Translations under genes and position numbers: made by a program
In this document: one piece after another, positions 33,526 through 42,792 of the stretch
Position numbering within the stretch: position 1 is the stretch's first letter
How the letters are laid out: each line of letters begins with the position of its first letter
Notes under the pieces: generated by a model
The model's database searches: none
The model's input: the letters and a program-made list of their open reading frames with translations, nothing else
What the model was told of the DNA's origin: nothing
Origin: Unio delphinus
Lineage: Eukaryota; Mollusca; Bivalvia; Unionida; Unionidae
NCBI GenBank assembly: GCA_029339505.1
Contig: JAQISU010000108.1
Location: forward strand, 21,151,501 to 21,215,500
Direction: 5' to 3'
DNA length: 64,000 nucleotides

Positions 33526-34554
33526 TCAATTTAATTGTTTACTTAAATCCACTACGAATTCTACGTACCACGTTACTGAAACCCTGGCTAGATTTTCATC
33601 TATATTTATTATCGTGAATTGTTCAGTTGTATCCTTGTCGATTATCGTTGATATCGTATTATTGAATCCAGATGAACTCGACGATGATATATTAAATTTA
33701 ATCGGTGATATTATTGTTAATCGATAAATACCCTTTACGGTTGCGGTTATGTTTAAAATGTTATTTGTAGGTGTCCACGTATATGATCCGTGTTGAATCG
33801 TGTGTACTACGTTGTTGACGATAGATTTATTATGAGGAATTTTTACTTTTTCAACAACGCTTATCATCCTCGTTGCATCATCCTTTATTGCGTTGTTGAA
33901 TGTTTTAAGTTCATCGATGGATTTTTTAATATCGGGAAGTGTTATTTCAATTTTATCAAATGGGCTCCCAATAAACTTGTCTATGAGGTTTTTACGAAAC
34001 GTCATAAATAGTTTCGTGTGTTTTTCATATTCAGATTGAAGAGTTGCTAGTTCTAACATAGAATCTTTTATTAAGGTGAGTTTTGGTGTGGTCACTGGTG
34101 GATTTCCAAAAAATTCTAGTATGGGTTTGTCAATTTGGTTAATTGTATTTCTTTGTGTTTCACTAAACTGGTCAAATACAATTATATGATCATCATACTT
34201 ATCATTAAGCGATTTTAATGAATTCACTGTGTTATCATATGTTGCTAATTTATCCGTAATCGTTGAAACAAGTACACCTGGTTTGAGTTTACCCCCATCA
34301 GAAAATAACGCGATAGTATCCTCTGCTGCGTCTCGTCGTTTAACCAAAATATCATTAACAGAGATATTACTACTTTTCAATTTACCCTGACGATCTTGAA
34401 ATACAACTATTTCACCAGGATCAACATTTGCTAGGTTTAATATTTCAGCTATTTCATCTTCGATTAGTTTTTTAATATCCTTGTTATCAACAGTTTCAAC
34501 TCCACTATCAGGTTTCTTCAGCGATGATAAAGGTCGTCCCCAAATATTAATCAT
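33526..34554 (-). CDS. Fibre-like structural protein (copy B)
   Basis: 342 aa from MINIWG. The N-terminal EIVVFQDRQGKLKSSN block is shared with A and C, but there is only one shaft block of the ALFSDGGKLKPGVLVSTITD type. A longer helical stalk and the same C-terminal beta-rich head (TIQHGSYTWTP, SSSSSSGFNNTIS) follow. Upstream in-frame codons include another ATG, but the chosen start is conserved in all copies. A hairpin (34579-34595) lies in the short gap to the protease gene. Confidence 0.55.
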   Translation of the reverse strand: MINIWGRPLSSLKKPDSGVETVDNKDIKKLIEDEIAEILNLANVDPGEIVVFQDRQGKLKSSNISVNDILVKRRDAAEDTIALFSDGGKLKPGVLVSTITDKLATYDNTVNSLKSLNDKYDDHIIVFDQFSETQRNTINQIDKPILEFFGNPPVTTPKLTLIKDSMLELATLQSEYEKHTKLFMTFRKNLIDKFIGSPFDKIEITLPDIKKSIDELKTFNNAIKDDATRMISVVEKVKIPHNKSIVNNVVHTIQHGSYTWTPTNNILNITATVKGIYRLTIISPIKFNISSSSSSGFNNTISTIIDKDTTEQFTIINIDENLARVSVTWYVEFVVDLSKQLN

Positions 34555-34578
34555 TATTATAGAAATCTTTTTATTATT

Positions 34579-34619
34579 CAAATCCTATGGATTTCTAATC
34601 CGAGAAACGCTAGCGTTTC
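34579..34619. repeat. Two family hairpins at protease end (copy B)
   Basis: CAAATCC-TAT-GGATTTC (34579-34595) after the stop, and GAAACGC-TA-GCGTTTC (34604-34619), perfect, in the last codons. Confidence 0.82.
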
Positions 34620-35109
34620 TACCGCTAGTATACTCATTTACCACTACATGAGGTAGTTTTAAAGATTCTTTCGAAATAGCATTAAGGACATTTAATACTT
34701 CTCGACCGCATATTGGTGGGTCATTCAACGTTTGTGTTGGTAGTGTAGAATAAAAAATTGGAAATCTTTTAAATTTCTTAATATAACGCATAAATTCTTT
34801 TGGCGGCGCTAATCCATATGAGTCAAAATAAACAATCCCACGAGGATCAATTGCGTAACAAACCCAATGTGTTCCAGGTCCATCGCTGTTATCTAGATTA
34901 ATAATACCGGTTTCAACATCATTTGGTTGTGTCGGTAACTGATCTCTCATAAAAACACCTCTGAAGTTTTTTATCGCTAGTTTTTTAGCGGCATCAATTA
35001 AATCAAAATTGGACATAGGAACCATCGGTTCCTTAACCACAGATTTGGAAATCGAAGATTTCGGAACTATATCGTTCCTGGAATTCGAAGACCCTTTCCG
35101 TTGTACCAT
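34585..35109 (-). CDS. Adenain-like cysteine protease (copy B)
   Basis: 174 aa with the H (GTHWVCYA), D (YFDSYGL) and C (PPICGREVL) residues in order. Three hairpin sites alter it relative to copy C: one near the N-terminus (35048-35062), one with a G-T pair in the middle (34761-34777), and a perfect one at the C-terminus (34604-34619), the last adding N-A-S-V-S to the tail. The protein nevertheless stays in frame, suggesting tolerated insertions. It overlaps the pX-like gene by 43 bp. Confidence 0.87.
   Translation of the reverse strand: MVQRKGSSNSRNDIVPKSSISKSVVKEPMVPMSNFDLIDAAKKLAIKNFRGVFMRDQLPTQPNDVETGIINLDNSDGPGTHWVCYAIDPRGIVYFDSYGLAPPKEFMRYIKKFKRFPIFYSTLPTQTLNDPPICGREVLNVLNAISKESLKLPHVVVNEYTSGRNASVSRIRNP
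35048..35062. repeat. Family hairpin in protease N-terminus (copy B)
   Basis: GAAATC-GAA-GATTTC, perfect 6-bp stem. Copy C keeps only the second half (ATCGAAGATTTC near 46492). Confidence 0.65.
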
Positions 35110-35551
35110 GAATACGGGGTTCCTGGTAGTCTTAGACCCTTTCCTTTTTTTTTACCAGATCCACGAGTGGATCTACGGACGGATCCGCCTGTTGCTTTCT
35201 TTAGTGCCATTCCTGCCGCGGTACCAACGGCTCCTAACGCTGCTGCCTTCGCCACCGCTGGGGCTGCTGCGGCAATCAACCCTGGAATCAACCCTAACAA
35301 CGGGAATATACCACCAGTCTTTTCCATGTTTTTAATCGCGCTCGTAGAAAGAGTAACCTGAACTCCTTTTTTTTCTTTAAACGCTTTATTGAAGTGATTA
35401 ACCTGAGTTTTCGTCAGCGATAGTTTATTCCCTCCGCCATTCATTTGATTAAATTTCAGCGTTATTGTGGTTCCACATTGCTTAGCTGATTTGGATTGTA
35501 ATTTTTTTAGTTGACCAGGTGTCAACGTAACATTGATATTACTATACGACA
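35067..35551 (-). CDS. pX-like core protein (copy B)
   Basis: 161 aa from MSYSNI. N-terminal TPGQLKKLQSKSAKQCGTT domain, hydrophobic Gly/Ala segment (GGIFPLLGLIPGLIAAAAP), then a Lys/Arg/Gly tail ending in LPGTPYSWYNGKGLRIPGT. Intact. Upstream in-frame codons are rejected because the MSYS start is common to all copies. Confidence 0.65.
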
Positions 35552-35633
35552 TTATACAAAACAGATTGATTCTAAATCGCAAGTGATTCAATGGCGAAAT
35601 TGCACAGCAATTTCCAATCCAAAGGATTTTCAA

Positions 35634-37028
35634 TTAAATATTTTCCACTGGTGCATCAATAAGTCTCATTCGTCCACCAACACCTTCGAGTAGCATTGAT
35701 TTATCACTGAGAATGACAGCAATTGCTCTATATTCAGGGATAGCACCACGAAGTACACGAGCTCGGAAATGTATATCAACGACGGATTGTCTCATTAAGT
35801 CAAGATGTTCCAACGAAAAGTAATAAATTGGATAAAGAGTACTAAAATCCAACTGTGATATTTGTAGACCAGTATCGACATTTTGATCACGTCCCATATA
35901 CGACAGCAACCGATGATAAACTCGTGCAATATGGTTTTGACCGTAATTAAGTTGTATATCCTCGGATGGTTCTTGTTGTCCGTTTATTCTCAGCGAGACT
36001 TCATTAACACCTAATCGATCAAATATCATATGGGAGTGGAGTTGATTACCTAATCTCGCAGTATCCTGTAACGCAATAAATATATGACGTGGAGCTGAAA
36101 TACCCTGTTTTGATGCCAGGTTCCACGTAAATATGCCGTTAGTAGTTGATTGTACAACATCTGTACTCATTGTTAGCCAACTTAATAATCTCTTTCCCCC
36201 TTGATCCATAAATGATAGTAAACGTGGTTCTGTTGACAACGATGGAGTCAGCACTGGCATCCAGAGTGATAGTTTTGTTAAAACGACTTTACCGGCATCA
36301 GCATTTGGATGTGCAGCATCTGCTGGAATCCTCCAAATTGCATCATTGTCAGTACCTTTTCGCACAACCGCTATAGTATGTTTCGCTCCATAGATAACTT
36401 TTCGGACATTTCTACAGAATCCAAATATATGATGTAGTGGAATCGCGCATGAAAATGATCTGCGCTCCCCTTCCAACATTGACATACGTGTTGCAGCTCC
36501 TAGATTGAAATTAGGATTATTGTTTATAATCATATCCTCGATACCAGCAGGAGCACCAGCACGATCATTTGGTCTTCCTACAACAAATGGATTTTTCCCA
36601 GTGGTATTTTTAATATCCTTTGCAAACATCATAGAGGGACCGGCCGATCTTGTATAATCGTCAGAATATCTTGCTAGCCCTAGTATTGTTGTTGCTACAT
36701 CAACATCACGTTCTATCGACTCAATTTCCTTTCCATCAATGAGATATCTTGCACTTTCAAATAACGCCATGATACCATTATTGACAAAACCGACTTGAGT
36801 ATTAGCTGGATATTGTGTATTATCATGCTGTAAAAGTTCACCTTCGACTTCAATAAAGGCTTCAGCGGGTAAAAAGTATTTACTAGTATCATGAACTTGA
36901 AGTTCAATTCGTGACCGAAGATCAGGTTGTACTGCGTGATAAGCAAAAAATTGATAATCACGTACAGAATCATCTTTAAGTACTGGGGCTTCCATGTCAA
37001 ATGCAACATCAGGGTTCTGTTTGAACAT
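35634..37028 (-). CDS. Major capsid protein (copy B)
   Basis: A 464-aa intact homologue of the copy C capsid protein. It carries YHAVQPDLRSRIELQVHDTSKYF, NNGIMALFESARYLIDGKEIES, IPLHHIFGFCRNVRKVIYGAKH and the C-terminal AVILSDKSMLLEGVGGRMR. Differences from copy C cluster in two surface-type insertions, after the first 70 residues and around residues 150-175. Confidence 0.88.
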   Translation of the reverse strand: MFKQNPDVAFDMEAPVLKDDSVRDYQFFAYHAVQPDLRSRIELQVHDTSKYFLPAEAFIEVEGELLQHDNTQYPANTQVGFVNNGIMALFESARYLIDGKEIESIERDVDVATTILGLARYSDDYTRSAGPSMMFAKDIKNTTGKNPFVVGRPNDRAGAPAGIEDMIINNNPNFNLGAATRMSMLEGERRSFSCAIPLHHIFGFCRNVRKVIYGAKHTIAVVRKGTDNDAIWRIPADAAHPNADAGKVVLTKLSLWMPVLTPSLSTEPRLLSFMDQGGKRLLSWLTMSTDVVQSTTNGIFTWNLASKQGISAPRHIFIALQDTARLGNQLHSHMIFDRLGVNEVSLRINGQQEPSEDIQLNYGQNHIARVYHRLLSYMGRDQNVDTGLQISQLDFSTLYPIYYFSLEHLDLMRQSVVDIHFRARVLRGAIPEYRAIAVILSDKSMLLEGVGGRMRLIDAPVENI

Positions 37029-37065
37029 TTTTTATTATATACCCGTTGGTCTAAATTAGAAATCG

Positions 37066-37081
37066 GAAACGCTAGCATTTC
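37066..37081. repeat. Family hairpin upstream of capsid gene (copy B)
   Basis: GAAACGC-TA-GCATTTC, one mismatch, between the capsid start and the hairpin-rich frame. Confidence 0.7.
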
Positions 37082-37182
37082 TGAGAGGTGAAATCACTCA
37101 AAATCGATGCAAAATACAGAATTAAAAATAAAAAAAAATAATATTATGTTAAATTAATTATTTAGTTGGGTATATATCAATA

Positions 37183-37485
37183 ATGTTGCTGATGAAAACA
37201 AATCTAGATAACGAAGATCAAATCGAAAATACAAATCTTTCAATAACTATAACAACTGAGAATCCTATTCAAATAACCAGAAATATTAGTGTTTCTAATA
37301 CAAGTATAAGAAATGCTAGCATTTCTACTGAAACCATCGAAAATTCAGAAAATACAAGTATTTCAATAACTATAACAATTGGAGATTCTGTCCAAATAAA
37401 TATAACCAAAAACGCAAGCGTTTCTAACACAAGTGTTTCTAATACAAGTATAAGAAATGCTAGTAATTCTAGTGATGATTTTTGA
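37183..37485 (+). other. Hairpin-rich 100-codon open frame (copy B), uncertain coding
   Basis: An open frame opposite to the structural genes between capsid and pVI-like genes, absent from A and C. Its translation is a low-complexity Asn/Ser/Thr/Ile repeat with recurrent N-x-S/T tripeptides (S-N-T-S, R-N-A-S). The DNA is a run of imperfect family hairpins, including a perfect one at 37310-37325 and one with two G-T pairs at 37280-37295. Either a glycosylation-prone accessory protein grown from hairpin copies, or a non-coding hairpin array that happens to be open. Confidence 0.4.
37280..37468. repeat. Hairpin cluster (copy B)
   Basis: GAAATAT-TA-GTGTTTC (37280-37295, two G-T pairs), GAAATGC-TA-GCATTTC (37310-37325, perfect), AAACGC-AA-GCGTTT (37410-37423) and a decayed copy at 37453-37468. 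Confidence 0.8.
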
Positions 37486-37496
37486 GAAAATATTAT

Positions 37497-38024
37497 TCAC
37501 CGACGTCGGAAATTCTTTGAATTAGAAAATACTTTAGTATTTTTAAAGCCACTTCCCGGAAGCCCACTTCCGGCTATCATATTTGCTGTTATGTTATCCT
37601 GGGCGTTAGTTATCAACGACTGTAGTTTTTTATCCACGGCGTTATTTATTATTTTACTAACCTGTGTAGGCATTACTGCAGTAGATGGTAGTGAAGTCAT
37701 TTTAGAAATGCTAGCATTTCCAGGTTTTGAAGATTTTCTACGAAAATCACTTCGTGATTTCACTAACGCTGTTAGTTTATCCTTAGCGGCTGAAAATGCC
37801 TTCCCGGCAAGATCACCAACAGTGTTAATACCCTTATCTCGGATAACATCAATTGCTTTCATCGATAATTGTTTTACTAGCGGAGCCACTTTTGGAGCCA
37901 TTCTTGAAAATAATCCCATTATAGTATTACCGAGACCATCTCCATAGTATACTCGGTATTTTGGCAATCGTGAGTTTACCACGTAGACACTAGTTGGTTT
38001 ATCATGGTTGTAGTGTATGATCAT
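37497..38024 (-). CDS. pVI-like minor virion protein (copy B)
   Basis: A 175-aa homologue: YYGDGLGNTIMGLFSRMAPK, MKAIDVIRDKGI and the LPSTAVMPTQVSKIINNAVD segment. The linker is longer than in A and C because two hairpins (37705-37720 and 37744-37760) add residues including G-N-A-S-I-S. Intact frame. Upstream of it lies a tandem cluster of hairpins (38036-38105). Confidence 0.55.
   Translation of the reverse strand: MIIHYNHDKPTSVYVVNSRLPKYRVYYGDGLGNTIMGLFSRMAPKVAPLVKQLSMKAIDVIRDKGINTVGDLAGKAFSAAKDKLTALVKSRSDFRRKSSKPGNASISKMTSLPSTAVMPTQVSKIINNAVDKKLQSLITNAQDNITANMIAGSGLPGSGFKNTKVFSNSKNFRRR
37705..37760. repeat. Two family hairpins in pVI-like gene (copy B)
   Basis: GAAATGC-TA-GCATTTC (37705-37720, perfect) and AAATCAC-TTC-GTGATTT (37744-37760, perfect), both in frame and absent from copy A. 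Confidence 0.82.
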
Positions 38025-38035
38025 TCTCTATATAC

Positions 38036-38105
38036 AGAATCACTTTTGATTCTACAAATGCTAAAGCATTTCCAAATGCTAGTGTTTCCAAATACTAAAG
38101 CATTT
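38036..38105. repeat. Tandem hairpin array (copy B)
   Basis: Four hairpins in 70 bp: AGAATCA-CTTT-TGATTCT, AAATGC-TAAA-GCATTT, AAATGC-TA-GTGTTT and AAATAC-TAAA-GCATTT, between pVI-like and coiled-coil genes. Confidence 0.8.
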
Positions 38106-38121
38106 CCAAATTGATATTTAT

Positions 38122-39252
38122 CTAATCGCTATGATAACCGTAAAAATCCGCAGGATTTTCGGCTAACTCTTCAATGAAATCTCTATATGTTGCAATATCC
38201 ATGATACCACCTTGAAATAACCGCCTACAGATATCAGCAGCTTCATTGATTATTTCTGGTGAGTTATTCCCGGCTCGTTTTCCTCCTACAAGTATTTCTA
38301 ATCGTGCTATATCGCCGAGAATATTGCCGGGACATGTTACATTAGAGTTTCCAACTAAACCACTGCCTGTTTTTTTAGTTGTACCAGTTGCACCTTGTGT
38401 TTTTATTTCTGAACCGGGTTTTGATTGTTTTGGTAATCTAAGAAATTCAGGGTCTGATTTAGCTTTTTTTACTCCTTCCTTAATTCCATTCTGAAAGTCT
38501 ATATACGACTGTTCTTCCTTCCTCCTCTCAGTAAGATTCTTAATATTCTTCTTCATTTTATATATCCAACTATACCACTCATCTTTTGATACTTTACTAT
38601 CCTTATACTCGTCTTTGATAATTCCCTCTTTTATATTATAACTCTTGAAAGCAAGCTCACCAAGGAGGGAGTAATCGCTGGGTTTTTTAAATTGAAATTC
38701 TTGTATTTGTGATACAATATTAGGTTTGATTTTATCTATAAAGGAAACACCACGACTCTTCGTGGAAACTGCGCCTTCTTGTTCTTCTTCTTCTTCTTCT
38801 TCTTCTTGTTCTTGCTGTCGTTGTAGTTGTTCTCGTTCTTCTCGTTCTTGCTGTCGTTGTAGTTCCATCTCCCCTGCGATTTCACCTGGAAGTATTTGTA
38901 CAGCTTGTTTCGTTTGTTTAGTTCGTTTTGCTATTTTCTCCAACACAGGGAGAAGAGGCTTCTCTGTTCTAGGACCTTCTTTAGGGACATCTCCGTATAT
39001 CGCCCGTTCAGTTGCTGTTTTCACACCCTCAGTTGCACTAACAATAGGTTTGAAGAGTTGTTCTGTATCCTCTGTGAAGTCAGTCTGAAATAATTGCCGT
39101 TGTTGAAGTTTTTCACGTATACGATCACGAAGGGGTAATATTTTCTTAAGAGCGCTAAGTCGTTCCTTTACGTTTCGTGTGGTCAATGATTGTCCTATCA
39201 TTATTAAAAGAGTATCACTATTGTCAAATTGTGAAACTCTTTGAGTTTCCAT
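38122..39252 (-). CDS. Coiled-coil virion-type protein (copy B)
   Basis: A 376-aa homologue of the copy C 327-aa protein at both ends (SLTTRNVKERL and CPGNILGDIARLEILVGG...IINEAADICRRLF). The middle is different and includes a long Glu/Gln run encoded by a (TTC/TTCTTG)n-type microsatellite at about 38778-38830. Two starts are possible. The ATG at 39252 lies at the edge of a perfect hairpin (39233-39249) and gives an extra M-E-T-Q-R-V-S leader; the ATG at 39201 matches the start used by A and C. A hairpin at 38143-38159 near the stop encodes the N-P-A-D-F tail. Confidence 0.65.
   Translation of the reverse strand: METQRVSQFDNSDTLLIMIGQSLTTRNVKERLSALKKILPLRDRIREKLQQRQLFQTDFTEDTEQLFKPIVSATEGVKTATERAIYGDVPKEGPRTEKPLLPVLEKIAKRTKQTKQAVQILPGEIAGEMELQRQQEREEREQLQRQQEQEEEEEEEEQEGAVSTKSRGVSFIDKIKPNIVSQIQEFQFKKPSDYSLLGELAFKSYNIKEGIIKDEYKDSKVSKDEWYSWIYKMKKNIKNLTERRKEEQSYIDFQNGIKEGVKKAKSDPEFLRLPKQSKPGSEIKTQGATGTTKKTGSGLVGNSNVTCPGNILGDIARLEILVGGKRAGNNSPEIINEAADICRRLFQGGIMDIATYRDFIEELAENPADFYGYHSD
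38143..38159. repeat. Family hairpin at coiled-coil gene end (copy B)
   Basis: AAAATCC-GCA-GGATTTT, perfect, in frame; copy C differs here. Confidence 0.78.
39233..39249. repeat. Family hairpin at coiled-coil gene start (copy B)
   Basis: GAAACTC-TTT-GAGTTTC, perfect, immediately inside the upstream ATG. Confidence 0.8.
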
Positions 39253-39357
39253 CTTCGATTTTCAAAGTAAAAAAAAATCACTAGATTATACTTCCTCGTT
39301 TACACACATAATTTTACTTCCTTATACCGTACTGGTTATACAAACAAAGGAGGCTCT

Positions 39358-39725
39358 CTACGCGTGGGGTTCATCACCTTCAGAGTTTTCCATTAACATT
39401 TTTAATTGTCTCACTTTACAATTAATAAGTCTCTTTTGTTCATATTCTAATCCTAATTGCTTTCGTACACGTTCAACGATGCTACATAATGGTATGAATA
39501 CATTAACATCTTCAGTATTTACTAAGCTCTCACGTATAAGCTTTTGGATATTCTTAATTAAAAATATTTTTTAGATAGGACATATTTTCCGGTCTGTTCT
39601 GCAAATTGTATATCCTCGAAATTGGTCATAATTTGATCACAATCCAAACCTGAACATAATTTTACATTTTCATCCTTAAGTTTGTTGATTTCAATAATAA
39701 TCAATTTGAGATTTTCAAGATTCAT
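39358..39725 (-). pseudogene. 118-aa family protein, frameshifted (copy B)
   Basis: The first part (MNLENLKLI...DLDCDQIMTNFEDIQF and LSKKY) matches copy C, then a stop occurs near 39558. Homology continues in another frame (LIREN-type and GLEYEQKRLINCKVR segments) to a stop at 39358-39360. One missing T in the TATTTTTAATT run near 39570 explains the break. Downstream tail residues differ from copies A and C. Confidence 0.75.
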
Positions 39726-40166
39726 ATATATATAAAAATATATTTGTTTAAATACAAAATATTTTAAATACAAAGTATTTCAAATACAAAGTATTTTAAA
39801 ATGAATTCTGGATACACTAAGGTGTTGAGAGCATCTTAGTATACCCAGAAGCTTAATGCGATTATAGGTGATTATGATTACACTTATGATTACACTACAA
39901 CCCCGTGATCTAGTGTGGTAGGCGGTTGTATATACACATAGGACGGTACAACAATAGATTATAGGTGATTATGATATTTACAATGACAATGAATGACGAC
40001 GGCACTTACAACCCCGTGATCTAGTGTGGTAGGCGGTTGTATATACACATAGGACGGTACAATGCCATATATCTCCGCGCTCGAGTGTTGCGGCAAATTT
40101 TAGGCATAACAAAGGATGGATTATAATTCAATGGAACGATGATGGTAATGATGTGGGCGTGGTAAA

Positions 40167-40276
40167 CCAAACCAACATGACAACCCATGAATTCGATTTC
40201 ATGGTTGCATGAGTTGGAAAAAACACCAACCCACGCTACCGAGAATGCGATAGCATGAGTTACAATGTTGGTTTGG
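40167..40276 (-). ncRNA. Conserved multi-hairpin structure (copy B)
   Basis: Same architecture as 6998-7107: outer stem 40276-40265 with 40178-40167, identical hairpin 1 with its two G-U pairs, and hairpin 2 with an unchanged stem but a changed loop and one neighbouring base change. Length 110 bp in both copies. Confidence 0.5.
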
Positions 40277-40313
40277 CTGAGGGGGATCCGCCCCTCGCCC
40301 CCCCAATTAATAT

Positions 40314-40424
40314 AAAAACATCTTCCGTTTCGCCATCAAATAATGTATCTGCTATGGGGACCGAACACGTAGTTGATATAGATCTATGTTTACAAGACAA
40401 ACACTATACCATTACACCACGGAT
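40314..40424 (-). ncRNA. tRNA-like, possibly Pol III-transcribed RNA (copy B)
   Basis: Counterpart of 6848-6959 at the same map position: TCCGTGGTGTAATGGTATAG, TTTGTCTTGTAAACATAG and CGTGTTCGGTCCCCATAGCA are retained, followed by T5 at 40318-40314. The segment between anticodon-like and B-box parts differs in sequence and length from copy A. Confidence 0.45.
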
Positions 40425-40620
40425 TAGTCATACAAAATAGAGATTTTTTAGTATATATATCCTTATCAATTAGATCATTGTAATACAAGGAATTTTAACC
40501 ACGCCCACCTACTTCAATGAATAGGAAACACTCGCGTTCCGGCTGAGCGAACATAGGTAAATGTGCACACATGAAAGTGGTGCGTTTCAATGTTTAAGAT
40601 CCGTAACTCTGTCATTGGTG

Positions 40621-40637
40621 GAAATCCTACGGATTTC
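40621..40637. repeat. Family hairpin after HNH gene (copy B)
   Basis: GAAATCC-TAC-GGATTTC, perfect. Confidence 0.8.
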
Positions 40638-40650
40638 ACACGCGTTATAC

Positions 40651-41085
40651 CTAAATTCCCTCTGCTACTTTTTGTACTGAGAAGGGGGGAATATCGAAAT
40701 ACTTACCAGCTTCTGACATTGATTGAAATACCATCTCCGTGTCAATATTAAACGATCTTACAGGTCTAGCAATTTTCGAGTATTTCCCAGTTCCTCCTCG
40801 TTTGGAGTTTTCACGCTGCGTTATAGCTTGAAGGTTGTTCAACTTGTTATTCTTGGGATTAGAATCAATATGATCAATAACAAAACCATCCTTGATTAAT
40901 CCATTATGCACTTCATAAACGAAACGGTGATTAAGATACTTCTTCCCTTCAGCAGTAGTAAACATCAAATACCCTATACCATTATCCCATCCAACAAATT
41001 TCTTGAGTCTACAATGTCTGACAATACCATCACGAGAAGCTTCGTAATTTTTAATAACAGGATGTCTTTGAAATTCTTGGCTCAT
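40651..41085 (-). CDS. NUMOD/HNH endonuclease, shortened (copy B)
   Basis: 144 aa with the NUMOD4-like start (NYEASRDGIVRHCRL), HNH core (LNHRFVYEVHNGLI, FVIDHIDSNPKNNKL) and NUMOD1-like end. It stops about 19 residues early, after VQKVAEGI. A perfect hairpin (40621-40637) lies just beyond the stop, so the C-terminus may have been lost by the same kind of insertion that elsewhere stays in frame. The catalytic core is complete. Confidence 0.8.
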   Translation of the reverse strand: MSQEFQRHPVIKNYEASRDGIVRHCRLKKFVGWDNGIGYLMFTTAEGKKYLNHRFVYEVHNGLIKDGFVIDHIDSNPKNNKLNNLQAITQRENSKRGGTGKYSKIARPVRSFNIDTEMVFQSMSEAGKYFDIPPFSVQKVAEGI

Positions 41086-41100
41086 TTATATATAATATAT

Positions 41101-41430
41101 CTATTTGTCTAATTCGTTAATTGGCTGAATTATAACATTAACAAATCTTTTTATATAATCATCCGTAGTTTTTATGATTTTGCTATTGACGTCGTCAGGA
41201 TTTTTGATTCTTCGCTTGTCATAATAACGTTTTAACTCTCTATAACGCTTACCCCCGCAATTAATGCATAACTGCGACTTGCCTCTTACACCTACCCCAC
41301 AATGCAAGCATGGTAGAGGTCCCTCCGAACCGTTTCTCACACTCTGCATATGATACCCACAGAATTCATTTCTACATGATTTGTTACACGGAGTCTTTGA
41401 TCCAATCATAAGCCATTTGCAATGATTCAT
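41101..41430 (-). CDS. Small double zinc-finger protein (copy B)
   Basis: 109 aa; CNKSC.NEFCGYH and CLHCGVGVRGKSQLCINCGG clusters and the RYRELKRYYDKR helix are conserved. Lacks the ILDADKVS repeats of copy C. Divergent from the polymerase gene over 43 bp. Confidence 0.75.
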   Translation of the reverse strand: MNHCKWLMIGSKTPCNKSCRNEFCGYHMQSVRNGSEGPLPCLHCGVGVRGKSQLCINCGGKRYRELKRYYDKRRIKNPDDVNSKIIKTTDDYIKRFVNVIIQPINELDK

Positions 41431-41473
41431 TATATAAAAATTTTCTTATTTAAATACTTGTTTTAATTATAAT
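41431..41473. promoter_or_regulatory. Shared divergent promoter, zinc protein / polymerase (copy B)
   Basis: AT-rich spacer with TTATTTAAATACTTGTTTTA, matching the same spacer in copies A and C. Confidence 0.45.
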
Positions 41474-41739
41474 ATGAAGGAGTTCAAGAGATTATCGAAA
41501 ATTAAGCCTTGGAAAAATGCTAGATTTAATCTCGATAGAATCTCTGATATACCTAAAAGTCTAGTAGATGATAAACCACTATTGAGTAAAATCAGCGACT
41601 GTTTTAATGAGTTTAAGCGTGATGGAGCATCTCATACGTGGTCGACATTTCGAATTATTGATGAAGATGTCAATATACCCATAATTGATGATACTATGAA
41701 TGATATAAGAGCAGCTGTGATACTTTCACACCTTGGCCA

Positions 41740-41756
41740 GAAATCCAAAGGATTTC
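41740..41756. repeat. Family hairpin in polymerase (copy B)
   Basis: GAAATCC-AAA-GGATTTC, perfect, in frame. Confidence 0.8.
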
Positions 41757-42550
41757 TACGGAGGTATGTTTTTAGAATAAAATTCATTATCGAAGAGGAA
41801 GGTGAATGGATTATCAGAGATAAATTTGACCCAATCCTTAAGGATAAAAAAACTGTTATTGTGAGTAGAGATTCCAAACCAGGAATTCTAACTGGAATTG
41901 ACAAACCATACTATGAGAAATCTTACCCTGTAACAGCAGTTGTGTATGGGTTATATCCAATAAATAATAATCCTAATATTACAAAACTAGCTCCGATGTT
42001 TTCATCATCAGTGGCTTTGCCACTTAATTGTGTAGCAACACGGTTAATAGAACACTTTACAAATGCTTCCCGGGGAAACAAATTAACTGATCTACGAAGA
42101 AAAAAAATAACCGAATGGGAACTAACAGTGAAACAACGCGGGGCAACGATTTCCGATATAGCTAAATTAGAAGCATTATTAAAATTTCCAATATCGGTAG
42201 CGACAATAACCGGAGAAGTATTATACGAACCGAAATATCAATCGCGAGGAGCTCCAATTGAAATTATTGATCATAACAAACACGCGTGGACACCCGCGGT
42301 AAATATATTTCCACGAGAAAGAACTGTTCGATATATCCCTAAAGAATTTTCTTGGGATGGTTTCTATGAAGAGAAATTATTTGATGCTATTCACACATTA
42401 ACCAAAGACGACCCTGTGTCAATGTGGTTACTCAGGAGTAATGAGGATCCGGAAATAGGATTTGATCAGTTTGTAAAACCAAATGGTGAATTATATCGAA
42501 CTGAAGAATTAGATACTAAAATGAGAAAAATCGCTAATGAATTTTCACCT

Positions 42551-42570
42551 GAAAATTCTAAAGAATTTTC
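42551..42570. repeat. Family hairpin in polymerase, copy B only
   Basis: GAAAATTC-TAAA-GAATTTTC, perfect 8-bp stem, in frame; absent from A and C. Confidence 0.82.
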
Positions 42571-42792
42571 TAATGAAAAACTACTTACGGATAGCTTCAC
42601 AATTCCATCAGTGGTAGCTCACTTTGCAAGAGAAAAAAACTCATGGCGTCCAACACGAAGTGATTTTCTGGAGGATGTGAAGTTGAGTTGCGTCAAATTG
42701 GGTCATGGAGGATTGTGGAATACGAAATACTCACGTGATGGTATGATTTCAATTGATATATCCGCGTGTTATCCTGGAAGTTTTCTCGGATA

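Larger units (their letters stand above)
39726..40650. other. Non-coding segment between 118-aa and HNH genes (copy B)
   Basis: 39750-39796: three tandem AAATAC-AAA-GTATTT-type hairpins. 39896-39951 and 40007-40062: a 56-bp direct repeat, each copy containing an imperfect ACAACC/GGTTGT hairpin, 111 bp apart, preceded by a second repeat ATTATAGGTGATTATGA. 40153-40508: the conserved block bounded by inverted GTGGGCGTGGT motifs, shared with copy A. 40509-40650: a perfect family hairpin at 40621-40637, otherwise nothing recognised. Confidence 0.75.

Noticed and set aside
38036..38105. CRISPR-like array
   Set aside because: The units are self-complementary hairpins without unique spacers, in an animal-type element.
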